Shown piece by piece: positions 1-9,326 of a DNA stretch of 64,000 nucleotides. The first letter of the stretch is position 1. Each line of letters starts with the position of its first letter. Location: contig NZ_JAHKPD010000014.1 of NCBI RefSeq assembly GCF_018860245.1, forward strand, positions 101,717-165,716, given 5' to 3'. Position numbers and translations under genes: made by a program. The DNA comes from Pseudotamlana agarivorans (GTDB lineage Bacteria; Bacteroidota; Bacteroidia; Flavobacteriales; Flavobacteriaceae). Below the pieces are notes generated by a model, which was given only the letters and a program-made list of their open reading frames with translations, was not told where the DNA came from and did not search any database.

Positions 1-2
1 AA

Positions 3-2015
3 TATATTGGCACATATAAAAGCAAATCTTTTGAGGGGACATTATACCAAACAGGAACTGAGGATCACTCCTTAACTTTAACAAAAACGGTAAAAACACT
101 TCCAGGGAATACTACCCTACCTTCTTCGGATGCCGAACTAGACAAATTAGAGCATTTTAGTGACGGCAATTATAAATATTCAGTTAAAGATTACTTTGCA
201 AAACCAAAAGCGAGTTCTTTTTCTTTTTCGCCAAACGGAGCCTACCTCGCATATAAAGAGAAAGATGACGCTGCGAAAAATCATGTTTATGTAAAAAACC
301 TTGAAAACGATAAGGTTACTTTAGTTATTAAAGAAGAAGATGAATTAATTCGCGGTTTTGGATGGGCTAATGATAATAGATTGGTTTATATCATGGACAA
401 AGGTGGAAATGAGAACTACCATTTATTTGCAGTAAACTTGGATGGCAGCAATCAGGTTGAATTAACACCTTTTGATGGTGTAAAAGTGAATATTCTAAAT
501 GGTTTAAAAGAAGATAAAGAACACATGATTATCTCAATGAACCAGAATAACCCTCAAATATTTGAACCTTATAAAATTAATATTGTAACAGGTGATTTGG
601 TTCAGTTATATGAAAATGATGATGCAGAAAACCCTATTGATGGTTATGAGTTTGATAAAGATGGGAAATTAAGAGGTTTTTCAAGACTTCGTGATGGCGT
701 AAACATCGATTTGTATTACACAACCGATGGAAAGAATTATGAAATAAAAAAGAAATTAAATTGGAAAGACAGCTTTAGTATTGCTTCATTTAATTACGCA
801 AGTGAAAACCCAGATGATGCCTATGTAGTTTCAAATTTGGAGAGTGATAAAACAGAAATATATTTATATGATCTAAAAGAAGATAAGGTTATTAAAAAAC
901 TATTTTCAAATGAAGATTTTGATGTTTCTGGATTAAGATTATCAAGAAAAAGAGGATATGAATTAGATTATTTTGCTTTTGAAGGTGAAAAACAAGAAAT
1001 AATTCCGGTTAGTCAATATTATAAAAATCTACACAAAAAAATTACTTCAAAATTCCCTTACTATGATTATTCAATTGCAGGGGTAACAGATGATGAAGAC
1101 AAATACTTAATATTCCTTCAAAGTGATAAATTGTATGGGACTTATTATTCATACGATGCCATTAAAGATGAATTCAAATTACTTTATAATTTAATGCCAA
1201 ATCTTAAGGAAGAAGATATGGCGGTTATGCGTCCTATTTCATTTAAAAGTCGAGATGGTAAGCATATTCATGGATACATTACCTTACCTAAAGCAGCTAT
1301 AGAGGGTAAAAAAGTGCCTGTAATTGTAAATCCGCATGGCGGACCACAAGGTATTAGAGATTCTTGGGGATTTAATCCAGAAGCGCAATTATTTGCAAGT
1401 CGTGGATATGCAACGTTACAAGTGAATTTTAGAATCTCTGGAGGCTATGGAAAGGCATTTTTAGAATCTGGTTTTAAACAAATTGGCAGAAAAGCCATGG
1501 ATGATGTTGAAGATGGATTACAATTCGTAATCGATAAAGGTTGGGTAGATAAAAATAATGTAGCTATTTATGGTGGAAGTCATGGCGGTTACGCAGTTTT
1601 AAGAGGCTTAACTAAAACGCCAGACTTATATACCTGCGGTGTTGATTATGTTGGTGTTTCAAACTTATTTACATTCATGAAAACGATTCCCCCATATTGG
1701 AAACCTTATTTAAAAATCATGAAAGAAATTTGGTATGATGAAGATGTGGCTTCAGAAAAAGTTATTATGAAAGAAGTATCGCCTGCGTATCAAATTGATA
1801 AAATAAAAAAGCCTCTATTTGTTGTACAAGGCGCGAATGACCCTAGAGTTAACATTGATGAATCTGATCAAATAGTTGAGGCTTTAAGAGCTAAAGGGAA
1901 CGATGTCCCTTATATGGTTAAATACGATGAAGGACATGGTTTTCACAAAGAAGAAAACAGGTTAGACCTTTACAAGGCAATGCTTGGTTTTTATGCTAAG
2001 CACTTAAACAATTAA
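3..2015 (+). CDS. S9 family peptidase (prolyl oligopeptidase type), 5' truncated by window edge
   Basis: Serine peptidase of the S9 (dipeptidyl/acylaminoacyl peptidase) family. The frame is open from the first bases of the window, so the gene begins upstream; the TTG at 381 is internal. The N-terminal part seen here is beta-propeller-like (repeated strands such as FSFSPNGAYLAYKEK). The C-terminal alpha/beta hydrolase domain carries the oxyanion motif HGGPQG, the nucleophile motif YGGSHGGY (Ser in GxSxGG), the acidic residue region GANDPRVN and the catalytic His in DEGHGF. Members cleave short peptides, usually in the periplasm or cytoplasm; the signal peptide cannot be judged because the start is missing. 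A strong terminator follows. The family is certain, the exact substrate unknown. Confidence 0.9.
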   Translation, partial: YIGTYKSKSFEGTLYQTGTEDHSLTLTKTVKTLPGNTTLPSSDAELDKLEHFSDGNYKYSVKDYFAKPKASSFSFSPNGAYLAYKEKDDAAKNHVYVKNLENDKVTLVIKEEDELIRGFGWANDNRLVYIMDKGGNENYHLFAVNLDGSNQVELTPFDGVKVNILNGLKEDKEHMIISMNQNNPQIFEPYKINIVTGDLVQLYENDDAENPIDGYEFDKDGKLRGFSRLRDGVNIDLYYTTDGKNYEIKKKLNWKDSFSIASFNYASENPDDAYVVSNLESDKTEIYLYDLKEDKVIKKLFSNEDFDVSGLRLSRKRGYELDYFAFEGEKQEIIPVSQYYKNLHKKITSKFPYYDYSIAGVTDDEDKYLIFLQSDKLYGTYYSYDAIKDEFKLLYNLMPNLKEEDMAVMRPISFKSRDGKHIHGYITLPKAAIEGKKVPVIVNPHGGPQGIRDSWGFNPEAQLFASRGYATLQVNFRISGGYGKAFLESGFKQIGRKAMDDVEDGLQFVIDKGWVDKNNVAIYGGSHGGYAVLRGLTKTPDLYTCGVDYVGVSNLFTFMKTIPPYWKPYLKIMKEIWYDEDVASEKVIMKEVSPAYQIDKIKKPLFVVQGANDPRVNIDESDQIVEALRAKGNDVPYMVKYDEGHGFHKEENRLDLYKAMLGFYAKHLNN

Positions 2016-2041
2016 ATTAAAAACTCTATTTACAAATCAAT

Positions 2042-2076
2042 GGCCTTATACTTCTTTAGTGTAAGGCTTTTTTTTT
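2042..2076 (+). terminator. Rho-independent terminator after the S9 peptidase
   Basis: The stem CCTTATACT / AGTGTAAGG with a short TCTTT loop is followed by a run of nine T. It lies 27 bp after the peptidase stop codon. Confidence 0.8.
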
Positions 2077-2216
2077 ATTTCAAAATTTTTATTGTTTTGA
2101 ATTAATTAAAGATATAAATGTCGATTATAACTAAAAAAAACAGTGTAAAGGTTAAAAATCAGTTAATTAAAGAATTTTATTTAACCTTTATTTAATAAAA
2201 AAGAGACTCCTGAACC

Positions 2217-2246
2217 TTCAAATAATTACGTTAATGCTTACCTTTG
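2217..2246 (+). promoter_or_regulatory. Bacteroidota-type promoter for the dehydrogenase at 2278
   Basis: TACCTTTG at 2239-2246 is an exact match to the Bacteroidota -7 consensus TAnnTTTG. TTC (consensus TTG) stands 19 bp upstream. Transcription would start about 25 bp before the ATG. Confidence 0.5.
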
Positions 2247-2277
2247 CTGCAGATTATAATAAATTTAAATAAATAAT

Positions 2278-3159
2278 ATGAAAAAACCGACAATTGGGTT
2301 TATCGGACTCGGCCTAATGGGCGCAAATATGGTTGAAAACCTTCAAAAGAGAGGTTTCGAAGTAATAGTTATGGACCTTAATAAGGACGCTGTTGAAACT
2401 GTTATTGCTCGCGGTAATGCTTCTGAAGCGGCTTCACCTAAAGAATTGGCTCAAAAGAGTGATATCATCATGTTCTGTTTAACAACTTCTGCTGTAGTTG
2501 AAAAAATCGTTTATGGTGAAAATGGTATTCTTGAAGGCATTAAAGAAGGGGCTGTTTTAATAGACTTCGGAACATCAATTCCTGCATCTACTCGTAAGAT
2601 TGGTAAAGATCTTGCTGAGAAAGGAGCTGGCATGATAGACGCTCCACTTGGTCGTACTCCTGCACACGCTAAAGATGGTTTATTAAACATTATGGCTGCT
2701 GGTGATGTTGAAACGTTTGAAAAGGTAAAACCAGTTCTTGAAGAACAAGGTGAAAACGTATTCTATTTAGGTGCTCTTGGTGCTGGACATACTACAAAAT
2801 TAATAAACAATTTCATGGGAATGACTACTGTAGTAGCTATGTCTCAAGCTTTCGCTGCCGCTAAATTATCTGGTGTAGATGGACAACAATTGTTTGATAT
2901 CATGTCTGCTGGCCCTTCGAACTCACCATTCATGAAATTCTGTAAGCACTATGCTGTTGACAATGTAAGTGACTTAGGATTCTCTATTGCAAATGCTAAT
3001 AAAGATTTAGGTTACTTTGTGCAAATGATGGATGATTTAGGATCTGTTTCTGATATTGCAAAAGCGACTTCTGGTAACCTTACTGCAGCTGTGAATGCTG
3101 AAATGGGTAACGGAAATGTTCCTGAAATTTTCGATTATTTCGTGAAACTTCAAAAATAA
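2278..3159 (+). CDS. NAD(P)-dependent beta-hydroxyacid dehydrogenase (3-hydroxyisobutyrate dehydrogenase family)
   Basis: A 293-aa cytosolic oxidoreductase. The N-terminal Rossmann domain starts with GFIGLGLMG (residues about 7-15). The C-terminal helical domain has the family lysine in TTKLINNFMG near residue 175. The substrate loop reads DAPLGRTPAHAKDG, where classical 3-hydroxyisobutyrate dehydrogenases have DAPVSGG. The GRT variant is known from the sulfolactaldehyde reductase (YihU) and related branches, so the substrate may be another short semialdehyde or hydroxyacid; that is inference. The gene stands alone, with its own promoter and a strong terminator. The family is sure, the substrate not. 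Confidence 0.88.
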   Translation: MKKPTIGFIGLGLMGANMVENLQKRGFEVIVMDLNKDAVETVIARGNASEAASPKELAQKSDIIMFCLTTSAVVEKIVYGENGILEGIKEGAVLIDFGTSIPASTRKIGKDLAEKGAGMIDAPLGRTPAHAKDGLLNIMAAGDVETFEKVKPVLEEQGENVFYLGALGAGHTTKLINNFMGMTTVVAMSQAFAAAKLSGVDGQQLFDIMSAGPSNSPFMKFCKHYAVDNVSDLGFSIANANKDLGYFVQMMDDLGSVSDIAKATSGNLTAAVNAEMGNGNVPEIFDYFVKLQK

Positions 3160-3298
3160 GAAGCTATTTCAAAAGAAAATATTCGTCTATCTGAACTTGA
3201 TTCAAATGTTCATCAGGTCTGATTATCAGATATATGATGTACTGAAAATAAACTCAGCAAGACGTCATTAAAGTACTTTTGATAGCATTTAAAAATTA

Positions 3299-3333
3299 AA
3301 AAGCCAGAATAACTTAGTTATTCTGGCTTTTAA
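3299..3333. terminator. Bidirectional terminator between convergent genes
   Basis: AAAGCCAGAATAAC pairs perfectly with GTTATTCTGGCTTT around a TTA loop. A-runs and T-runs flank it, so it can end both the dehydrogenase transcript and the leu operon transcript, whose last gene stops at 3361. Confidence 0.85.
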
Positions 3334-3360
3334 TTTTATATAGAGTACTATAACTTTATA

Positions 3361-4419
3361 CTAGATATTAGAAGCTAAATAATCACCTACTTCTTTTGTT
3401 CCGTAAGATTTACCACCATCGGCTAAATCTTCAGTAACAAACCCTTCAGCTAACGCTTTATTTACAGCATCTCTAATCGCTTTTCCTTCTTCTGGTAAGT
3501 TAAACGCTGTTTCAAACATCATAGCAGCAGATAATACTGTTGCCATTGGGTTAGCAATATTTAACCCTGTTGCTTGTGGATAAGACCCGTGAATTGGCTC
3601 AAATAAAGCAATATCAGACCCCATAGATGCCGATGGCATTAACCCCATAGATCCTGAAATCACAGAAGCTTCATCAGTTAAAATATCACCAAATAAATTT
3701 TCAGTAATTAACACATCGTAGCTATTTGGCCATTGTACCAAACGCATCGCTACAGCATCAACAAACTCATAACTAACTTCAACTTCTGGATAATCCTTTT
3801 CCATAGCTTGAACGGTTTCTCTCCATAAACGAGATGTTTCTAATACGTTAGCTTTATCAACACAACATAGTTTTTTAGAACGGGTCATGGCCAATTCAAA
3901 ACCTTTTTTAGCTAAACGTTGTACTTCAGCTCTTGTGTAAACACAATTATCATAAGCTGTTTCTCCTCCATCTCTTCTACCCTTTTCACCAAAATAAATA
4001 CCTCCGGTTAGCTCTCTTAAGAAAACTAAATCTGTACCTTCAATTCGCTCTTGTTTTAAAGGTGATTTATCTAATAAAGATGGGAAAGTAAAAGTAGGAC
4101 GAACGTTAGCAAATAAACCTAATTTTTTACGCATTTTAAGTAAACCTTGTTCTGGTCTTACCGGTGCAGAAGGATCGTTATCGTATTTTGGGTGCCCAAT
4201 AGCTCCAAATAAAACGGCATCTGAAGCAGCACAAATATCATGCGTTGCATCTGGATAAGGCTCACCAACTGCATCAATTGCAGCAGCACCTGTTAAAGCA
4301 GGTTGCCATGTAATTTCATGTCCGAATTTCTTTGCTACAGCATCACTTACTTTTACTGCTTGATCAATAACTTCTGGTCCTATTCCGTCTCCGGCTAAAA
4401 GCGCTATATTAAATTTCAT
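3361..4419 (-). CDS. leuB: 3-isopropylmalate dehydrogenase LeuB
   Basis: A 352-aa NAD-dependent beta-decarboxylating dehydrogenase that converts 3-isopropylmalate to 2-oxoisocaproate in leucine synthesis. It can also act on the beta-methylmalate of the citramalate route. The start MKFNIALLAGDGIGPEV is typical. FLRELTGGIYFG, the LITENLFGDILTDEAS metal and NAD segment and the EPIHGSYPQ motif are all present, and the length is standard. It is the last gene of the minus-strand leuC-leuD-synthase-leuB operon, 80 bp after the synthase, and ends at the shared terminator. Confidence 0.96.
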   Translation of the reverse strand: MKFNIALLAGDGIGPEVIDQAVKVSDAVAKKFGHEITWQPALTGAAAIDAVGEPYPDATHDICAASDAVLFGAIGHPKYDNDPSAPVRPEQGLLKMRKKLGLFANVRPTFTFPSLLDKSPLKQERIEGTDLVFLRELTGGIYFGEKGRRDGGETAYDNCVYTRAEVQRLAKKGFELAMTRSKKLCCVDKANVLETSRLWRETVQAMEKDYPEVEVSYEFVDAVAMRLVQWPNSYDVLITENLFGDILTDEASVISGSMGLMPSASMGSDIALFEPIHGSYPQATGLNIANPMATVLSAAMMFETAFNLPEEGKAIRDAVNKALAEGFVTEDLADGGKSYGTKEVGDYLASNI

Positions 4420-4499
4420 TTTTTATTAATTTTAATCTTTGTTTTATTATATATGAATACCATTTACTTCAGTTAGAAACTTAAGTATTTGGTTATTTT

Positions 4500-6023
4500 T
4501 TAATTAATTATAATATTCAGCATTTTTTCAGTAGCTATTATGGCTGACACTGTTTGATCTGAATCTAACCCACGTGTTTTGAATTCTTTTTTGGTACTTT
4601 TCCAAGTAATAATCGTTTCACATAAAGCATCCGAACGACTTCCCGGAGGAATCCTTACCGCGTAATCGATTAAATCTGGTAAAACAATCAATTTTTCTCT
4701 CTTAAAAATACTCTTAATAGCATTCATAAAAGCATCAAATTGTCCATCACCTTGAGCGTTAATTTCAAAAGTTTCACCTTCAATAGTTATAGAAACTGAA
4801 GTTGTAGGTTTTAACCCTTTAGAATGCGTTAAAACATAAGTATTTACCTTTACTTTTTCTTCATAAGTTCTATCTAAAACATCAGAAATAATATAAGGTA
4901 AATCCTCTTTCGTAACAACTTGCTTTTTATCACCAAGTTCGATAATACGTTGTGTTACTTTCTTTAAGTCTTCGTCATTAAGTTGAAGTCCTAATTCTTG
5001 TAAATTCTTTTGAATATTAGCTTTCCCTGAGGATTTCCCTAAAGCGTATTGGCGTGTTCTACCAAAACGTTCTGGCATTAAATCACTAAAATATAGATTG
5101 TTTTTATTATCTCCATCAGCATGAATGCCGGCAGTTTGCGTAAAAACATTTGCTCCCACAATGGGTTTATTAGAAGGAATTACCAATCCTGAAAAGTTTT
5201 CAACCAATTTACTTACTGTATACAGCATTTTTTCATTCACTCCAATTTCAACATGAGGCATGAAATCGTTAATCACAGCAATCGTGCTAGACATTGGTGC
5301 ATTCCCTGCACGTTCGCCCATACCATTTACCGTTAAATGCAAACCATCTGCTCCAGCATTTAAACCTGCCATAACATTAGCCACACCTAAATCGTAATCA
5401 TTATGCGCATGAAAATCAAAATGTAAATTTGGGTACTTCTCTTTTATTTCTTTAATAAAATTAAAAGATTCTTCAGGTGTTAATACCCCTAAGGTGTCCG
5501 GAAGCATAATACGCTTCACAGGTTGTGTTGAAAGAAATTCTAGAAACTCAAAAACATAAGCCTTAGAATTGCGCATGCCATTACTCCAATCTTCTAAATA
5601 AACATTGGTTATAATATTGTGTTTTTCAGCTAAAGAAATATTTTCTTTTATTTCTTCAAAATGCTGATTAGGCGTCTTTTTAAGTTGATGTGTTAAATGA
5701 TTTAACGAACCTTTGGTAAGCAGGTTTTGCACTTTGGCTCCTGACTCAAGCATCCAATCTATGGAGATGCCTTTGTCAACAAAAGTCAATACTTCAACAG
5801 CTTCTAATTGGTTGTTTTCAGCAGCCCATTTTGTGACATCCTTAACGGCTTGAAGTTCACCTTCAGACACTCTTGCTGACGCAATTTCAATGCGATCAAC
5901 CTTTAATTCATCTAATAAAAGCTTAGCAATTGTTAATTTCTCAGAAGCAGAAAACGACACACTCGAGGTTTGTTCACCGTCGCGTAATGTCGTATCCATT
6001 ATTTCTATTTTTCTCAAACTCAT
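4500..6023 (-). CDS. leuA/cimA: (R)-citramalate / 2-isopropylmalate synthase (LeuA/CimA family)
   Basis: A 507-aa acyl-CoA-condensing DRE-TIM enzyme. Residues 1-270 form the TIM barrel: DTTLRDGEQ at 10-18, the metal motif HAHNDYD and the GMGERAGNAP loop. The C-terminal third is an allosteric regulatory domain. The operon suggests 2-isopropylmalate synthase, but the sequence follows the Leptospira citramalate synthase pattern almost block by block. The residues reported there to shape the pyruvate pocket (Arg16, Leu81, Leu104, Tyr144) correspond, with a constant offset of two, to Arg14, Leu79, Leu102 and Tyr142 here. It may therefore condense pyruvate with acetyl-CoA for isoleucine synthesis, sharing LeuBCD. 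The stop codon of leuD lies 3 bp before the ATG, implying coupled translation. Confidence 0.85.
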   Translation of the reverse strand: MSLRKIEIMDTTLRDGEQTSSVSFSASEKLTIAKLLLDELKVDRIEIASARVSEGELQAVKDVTKWAAENNQLEAVEVLTFVDKGISIDWMLESGAKVQNLLTKGSLNHLTHQLKKTPNQHFEEIKENISLAEKHNIITNVYLEDWSNGMRNSKAYVFEFLEFLSTQPVKRIMLPDTLGVLTPEESFNFIKEIKEKYPNLHFDFHAHNDYDLGVANVMAGLNAGADGLHLTVNGMGERAGNAPMSSTIAVINDFMPHVEIGVNEKMLYTVSKLVENFSGLVIPSNKPIVGANVFTQTAGIHADGDNKNNLYFSDLMPERFGRTRQYALGKSSGKANIQKNLQELGLQLNDEDLKKVTQRIIELGDKKQVVTKEDLPYIISDVLDRTYEEKVKVNTYVLTHSKGLKPTTSVSITIEGETFEINAQGDGQFDAFMNAIKSIFKREKLIVLPDLIDYAVRIPPGSRSDALCETIITWKSTKKEFKTRGLDSDQTVSAIIATEKMLNIIIN

Positions 6024-6026
6024 GCT

Positions 6027-6623
6027 CTAAAAAGGGCGTGATTCTGTGAAAGTTTCAATTTCACCTTTCATACTTTGTAAGTAATCAATATCATCAAAAC
6101 CATTTAACATGTTACCTTTTTTGTAACCGTTAATATCAAATGATTCTTGAGTACCAGATGATGGTAATGTAATCGTTTGAGCATCTAAGTCGATTACTAA
6201 TTCTGTTTTAGGATCTTCGTAAACCGCTTCAAAAATTTCATTTAAAAATTCAGGAGAAATTTGCACTGGTAAAACGCCAATGTTCAAACAGTTGTTTTTG
6301 AAAATATCTGCAAAGAAACTAGATACCACACAACGGAAACCATAATCGTAAACCGCCCATGCAGCATGCTCTCTAGAAGAACCAGAACCAAAGTTCTTAC
6401 CTCCTAAAAGAATTTTACCACTATAGATAGGGTTGTTTAATACGAAATCTGTTTTTGGTGTATCGTCACCGTTATATCTCCAATCCCTAAATAAGTTATC
6501 CCCAAAACCATCACGAGTTGTTGCTTTAAGAAAACGTGCTGGTATAATTTGATCTGTATCTACATTCTCGATTGGTAATGGAACTGCAGTACTTGTTAGT
6601 GTTGTAAATTTATCGTAAGCCAT
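6027..6623 (-). CDS. leuD: 3-isopropylmalate dehydratase small subunit LeuD
   Basis: A 198-aa small subunit of isopropylmalate isomerase. The start MAYDKFTTLTSTAVPLPIEN, the VDTDQIIPARFLK segment and the swivel-domain motif GGKNFGSGSSREHA are characteristic, and the length is standard. It works as a complex with LeuC, whose gene lies 60 bp upstream in the same operon. The next gene starts 3 bp after its stop. Confidence 0.96.
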   Translation of the reverse strand: MAYDKFTTLTSTAVPLPIENVDTDQIIPARFLKATTRDGFGDNLFRDWRYNGDDTPKTDFVLNNPIYSGKILLGGKNFGSGSSREHAAWAVYDYGFRCVVSSFFADIFKNNCLNIGVLPVQISPEFLNEIFEAVYEDPKTELVIDLDAQTITLPSSGTQESFDINGYKKGNMLNGFDDIDYLQSMKGEIETFTESRPF

Positions 6624-6683
6624 TTTTGTTGTTTTTTTGATTAATCGTTGATTTGTTTAAATGAAACATTCAAAATTCAATGA

Positions 6684-8078
6684 TTATAATAAATCTCTAG
6701 GATCTGTTACTACTCCTGTAACTGCTGCAGCTGCTGCAACTAAAGGACTTGCAAGTAATGTTCTAGACCCTGGTCCTTGACGACCTTCAAAGTTTCTATT
6801 TGATGTACTTACTGCATATTTTCCAGCAGGTACTTTATCATCGTTCATTGCTAGACAGGCAGAACAACCTGGCTCTCTTAAAACAAAACCAGCTTCTTCA
6901 AAAATAGCTAATAACCCTTCTTCTTTTATTTTAGCTTCAACAATATGTGATCCTGGAACTAACCAAGCCGTTACATTGTCTGCTTTTTGTCTTCCTTTTA
7001 CAATAGATGCAAATGCACGGAAATCTTCAATACGACCATTAGTACAAGAACCAATAAATACGTAATCAATTTTCTTTCCAATCATTTGATCGTTTTCAGC
7101 GTAACCCATGTAAGCTAAAGACTTATCATATGTTGCTTTTCCTCCTTCAACAGATTCTGCAGTAGGAATGTTTTTAGAAATACTCATTCCCATACCAGGA
7201 TTTGTACCATATGTAATCATAGGTTCAATATCACTAGCATCAAAATTAAATTCTTTATCAAACGTTACACCTTCATCCGTTTTTAAGGTTTCCCAGTATG
7301 TCATGGCTTTATCCCAATCCGCTCCCTTTGGAGTCATTGGACGTCCTTTGATATACTCGAAAGTTTTTTCATCTGGAGCAATCATTCCACCACGTGCACC
7401 CATCTCTATAGATAAGTTACAAACCGTCATACGACCTTCCATACTCATGTTTTCAAAAACATCACCAGCATATTCAACAAAATAACCTGTTGCTCCAGAA
7501 GTCGTTAATTGAGAAATTATATATAAACCAACATCTTTAGCCGTAACAGCCTTACTTAATGTCCCGTTTACGTTAATGCGCATTTTCTTTGGTTTTGGCT
7601 GCATAATACATTGCGTTGTCAAAACCATTTCAACTTCAGATGTACCAATACCAAAAGCAATCGCTCCAAAAGCACCGTGAGTTGATGTATGTGAATCTCC
7701 ACAAACTATAGTAGCTCCCGGAAGTGTAATACCATTTTCTGGTCCTACAACGTGAACAATACCATTGTTTTGGTGCCCTAAGCCCCAGTGACTAATTCCG
7801 TATTCGTTCGCGTTATTTTCTAATGTTTTTAATTGATTAGCAGATAATGGATCTTCAACAGGTAAATGCTGATTAATTGTAGGTGTATTGTGATCGGCAA
7901 CAGCGAATGTACGCTCTGGATATAATACGCTTAAACCTCTACTTTTTAAACCAACAAATGCTACAGGACTTGTTACTTCATGAATTAAATGACGATCGAT
8001 ATAAAACACATCTGGACCATCTTCAATTTTTCTTACAACATGTGAATCCCACACTTTGTCAAACAATGATTTACTCAT
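6684..8078 (-). CDS. leuC: 3-isopropylmalate dehydratase large subunit LeuC
   Basis: A 464-aa aconitase-type subunit that carries the [4Fe-4S] cluster and isomerises isopropylmalate with LeuD. The cluster cysteines are visible in IGSCTNGR and [11 protein letters not shown], and HVVGPENG and [12 protein letters not shown] are conserved. The frame stays open 14 codons further upstream to 8120, but [15 protein letters not shown] at 8078 is the usual LeuC start and gives the family length, so I chose it. It is the first gene of the leu operon. Confidence 0.95.
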   Translation of the reverse strand: MSKSLFDKVWDSHVVRKIEDGPDVFYIDRHLIHEVTSPVAFVGLKSRGLSVLYPERTFAVADHNTPTINQHLPVEDPLSANQLKTLENNANEYGISHWGLGHQNNGIVHVVGPENGITLPGATIVCGDSHTSTHGAFGAIAFGIGTSEVEMVLTTQCIMQPKPKKMRINVNGTLSKAVTAKDVGLYIISQLTTSGATGYFVEYAGDVFENMSMEGRMTVCNLSIEMGARGGMIAPDEKTFEYIKGRPMTPKGADWDKAMTYWETLKTDEGVTFDKEFNFDASDIEPMITYGTNPGMGMSISKNIPTAESVEGGKATYDKSLAYMGYAENDQMIGKKIDYVFIGSCTNGRIEDFRAFASIVKGRQKADNVTAWLVPGSHIVEAKIKEEGLLAIFEEAGFVLREPGCSACLAMNDDKVPAGKYAVSTSNRNFEGRQGPGSRTLLASPLVAAAAAVTGVVTDPRDLL

Positions 8079-8095
8079 AAATATTATATTTTGTA

Positions 8096-8157
8096 TTAAA
8101 GTTGCTTCAAGCTTAGGCATATTAATACCTAAGAGCCTATAAAGGCTTACAAATTTA
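8096..8157 (-). promoter_or_regulatory. Promoter and structured leader of the leu operon
   Basis: On the minus strand TAAATTTG (8150-8157) matches the Bacteroidota -7 consensus exactly, although no TTG is seen at the -33 spacing. The roughly 65-nt leader that follows holds two small stems, AGCCT/AGGCT and CTTAGG/CCTAAG. I found no run of Leu codons and no T-run, so an attenuator of the kind seen before hisG is not supported here. Confidence 0.45.
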
Positions 8158-8287
8158 TGTTTTATTACATGTATTTAAAACTTAAAGCCCCTTTGTTATT
8201 TAATTTTTATAAAATTACTAGTGGATAGATTATAAATTGAATTTTATTCAACAAATTCTTAAAATTGATTGTTTTTTTCAAACAGCC

Positions 8288-8674
8288 CTATTGCAGTCTA
8301 TCTTTAACATATTCTACTTCTGTTTTTCCATGAGGAACGGCTTTTCCGTCAGGACCAAGATTTACCATAACAATGTTAGAAATGGTAATGATAGTTTCTC
8401 TTGTCATTTTGTTTCTAACCTCACAACTTAAGGTTAATGAGGCCCTTCCAAATTTAACAGGCGTGATACCAATCTCGATAATATCACCTTGTCTTGCTGA
8501 GGCCTTAAAATCAATTTCACTAATGTATTTGGTTACTACTTTTTGGTTTTCTAGTTGAATAATTGTGTAAAGCGCTGCTTCTTCATCTATCCAGTCTAAT
8601 AATCGTCCTCCGAATAAAGTTCCATTTGCATTTAAATCTTCAGGTTTAATCCATTTTCTTGTATGAAAATTCAT
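8288..8674 (-). CDS. Acyl-CoA thioesterase, hotdog fold (YciA/ACOT type)
   Basis: A 128-aa single-hotdog cytosolic thioesterase that hydrolyses acyl-CoA esters. NANGTLFGGRLLDWIDEEAA at residues 15-34 is the family signature: the Gly-Gly turn and following Asp/Glu form the active-site helix region. The RQGDIIEIG strand and the final VEYVKDRL fit as well. The length is normal. It is monocistronic, 170 bp from the leu operon promoter on the same strand, with no clear terminator. The preferred chain length cannot be read from the sequence. Confidence 0.9.
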   Translation of the reverse strand: MNFHTRKWIKPEDLNANGTLFGGRLLDWIDEEAALYTIIQLENQKVVTKYISEIDFKASARQGDIIEIGITPVKFGRASLTLSCEVRNKMTRETIITISNIVMVNLGPDGKAVPHGKTEVEYVKDRLQ

Positions 8675-8909
8675 CTTTTAGTTTTAAGTATTAAGTTTTG
8701 CTTTAAAAATTTAGTTATAAATCAAAACGATTTATAGATGTACAAAAACACGTGTTTTAGCCTTAAATACCAGTCAAAAACTACGTTATTTTTTAGAATG
8801 AATAAAGGTATGAAATTCTTCTATGTTAATAAACTCGTTAATAAATATAAAGTTAAATTAACATGAACAGCTCTATTAATTTCTATTTTTAAGTAAAATC
8901 TCCATAAAA

Positions 8910-9326
8910 ATGAACACTAGACAATCAAATCTGACTAACATTCGACCTGAGATTTTAGGCGAGACGATTAAAGAAAACATGAGTAGTGATGAACGTTTTC
9001 AAAACTTAGTTTTAAGACCAATCATCAAACTTCAAAATGATTTACTTGTAGAAGTTTTTAAAAATTACATTAGAAAGCACAAATCTATTTTCCATGATTT
9101 TACTTTAGAAAAACGCATGTCTTACGTTGAAAATGCCATTCAAAGAGATATGAAACTTAGAAATTCTATGAAAGGCATGATTATAGGGCAGTTTACTGTT
9201 GAAGAATACCAAATTTACATAGAAAATTCTTCAGCGCTTAACAAACGAATGATGAATCTTGTGAAAGACCGTTTATTAAGTCAAATACAATTATTTGATA
9301 AACCAGAATTGTTAACAGCGGTTTAA
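8910..9326 (+). CDS. Conserved hypothetical protein, all-helical, 138 aa
   Basis: I do not recognise a functional domain. The protein is soluble, charged and predicted mostly helical, with the segments IRPEILGETIKENMSSDERF and LRPIIKLQNDLLVEVFKNYI. No cysteines, signal peptide or membrane segment are seen. Similar Flavobacteriaceae proteins are often labelled glyoxalase in databases, but no metal-binding or glyoxalase motif is visible, so that label should not be trusted. The gene is convergent with the DUF2461 gene and overlaps it by 4 bp at the stop codons. Confidence 0.75.
   Translation: MNTRQSNLTNIRPEILGETIKENMSSDERFQNLVLRPIIKLQNDLLVEVFKNYIRKHKSIFHDFTLEKRMSYVENAIQRDMKLRNSMKGMIIGQFTVEEYQIYIENSSALNKRMMNLVKDRLLSQIQLFDKPELLTAV

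Noticed and set aside
381..2015. TTG at 381 as the start of the S9 peptidase
   Set aside because: The same frame is open back to base 3 with family-like propeller sequence, so 381 is internal and the gene enters from outside the window.
7168..7485. Plus-strand frames inside leuC, hisF, hisA, sucD, ald and the CapD-like genes
   Set aside because: They are antisense shadows of well-recognised genes, without independent motifs or start signals.
8079..8120. Longer LeuC start at 8120
   Set aside because: The additional 14 residues are not part of LeuC, and the frame lies in a leader with small hairpins; 8078 gives the usual length.
8096..8157. Leucine attenuator before leuC
   Set aside because: Two small stems exist, but no leader ORF with Leu codons and no T-run after a stem were found.
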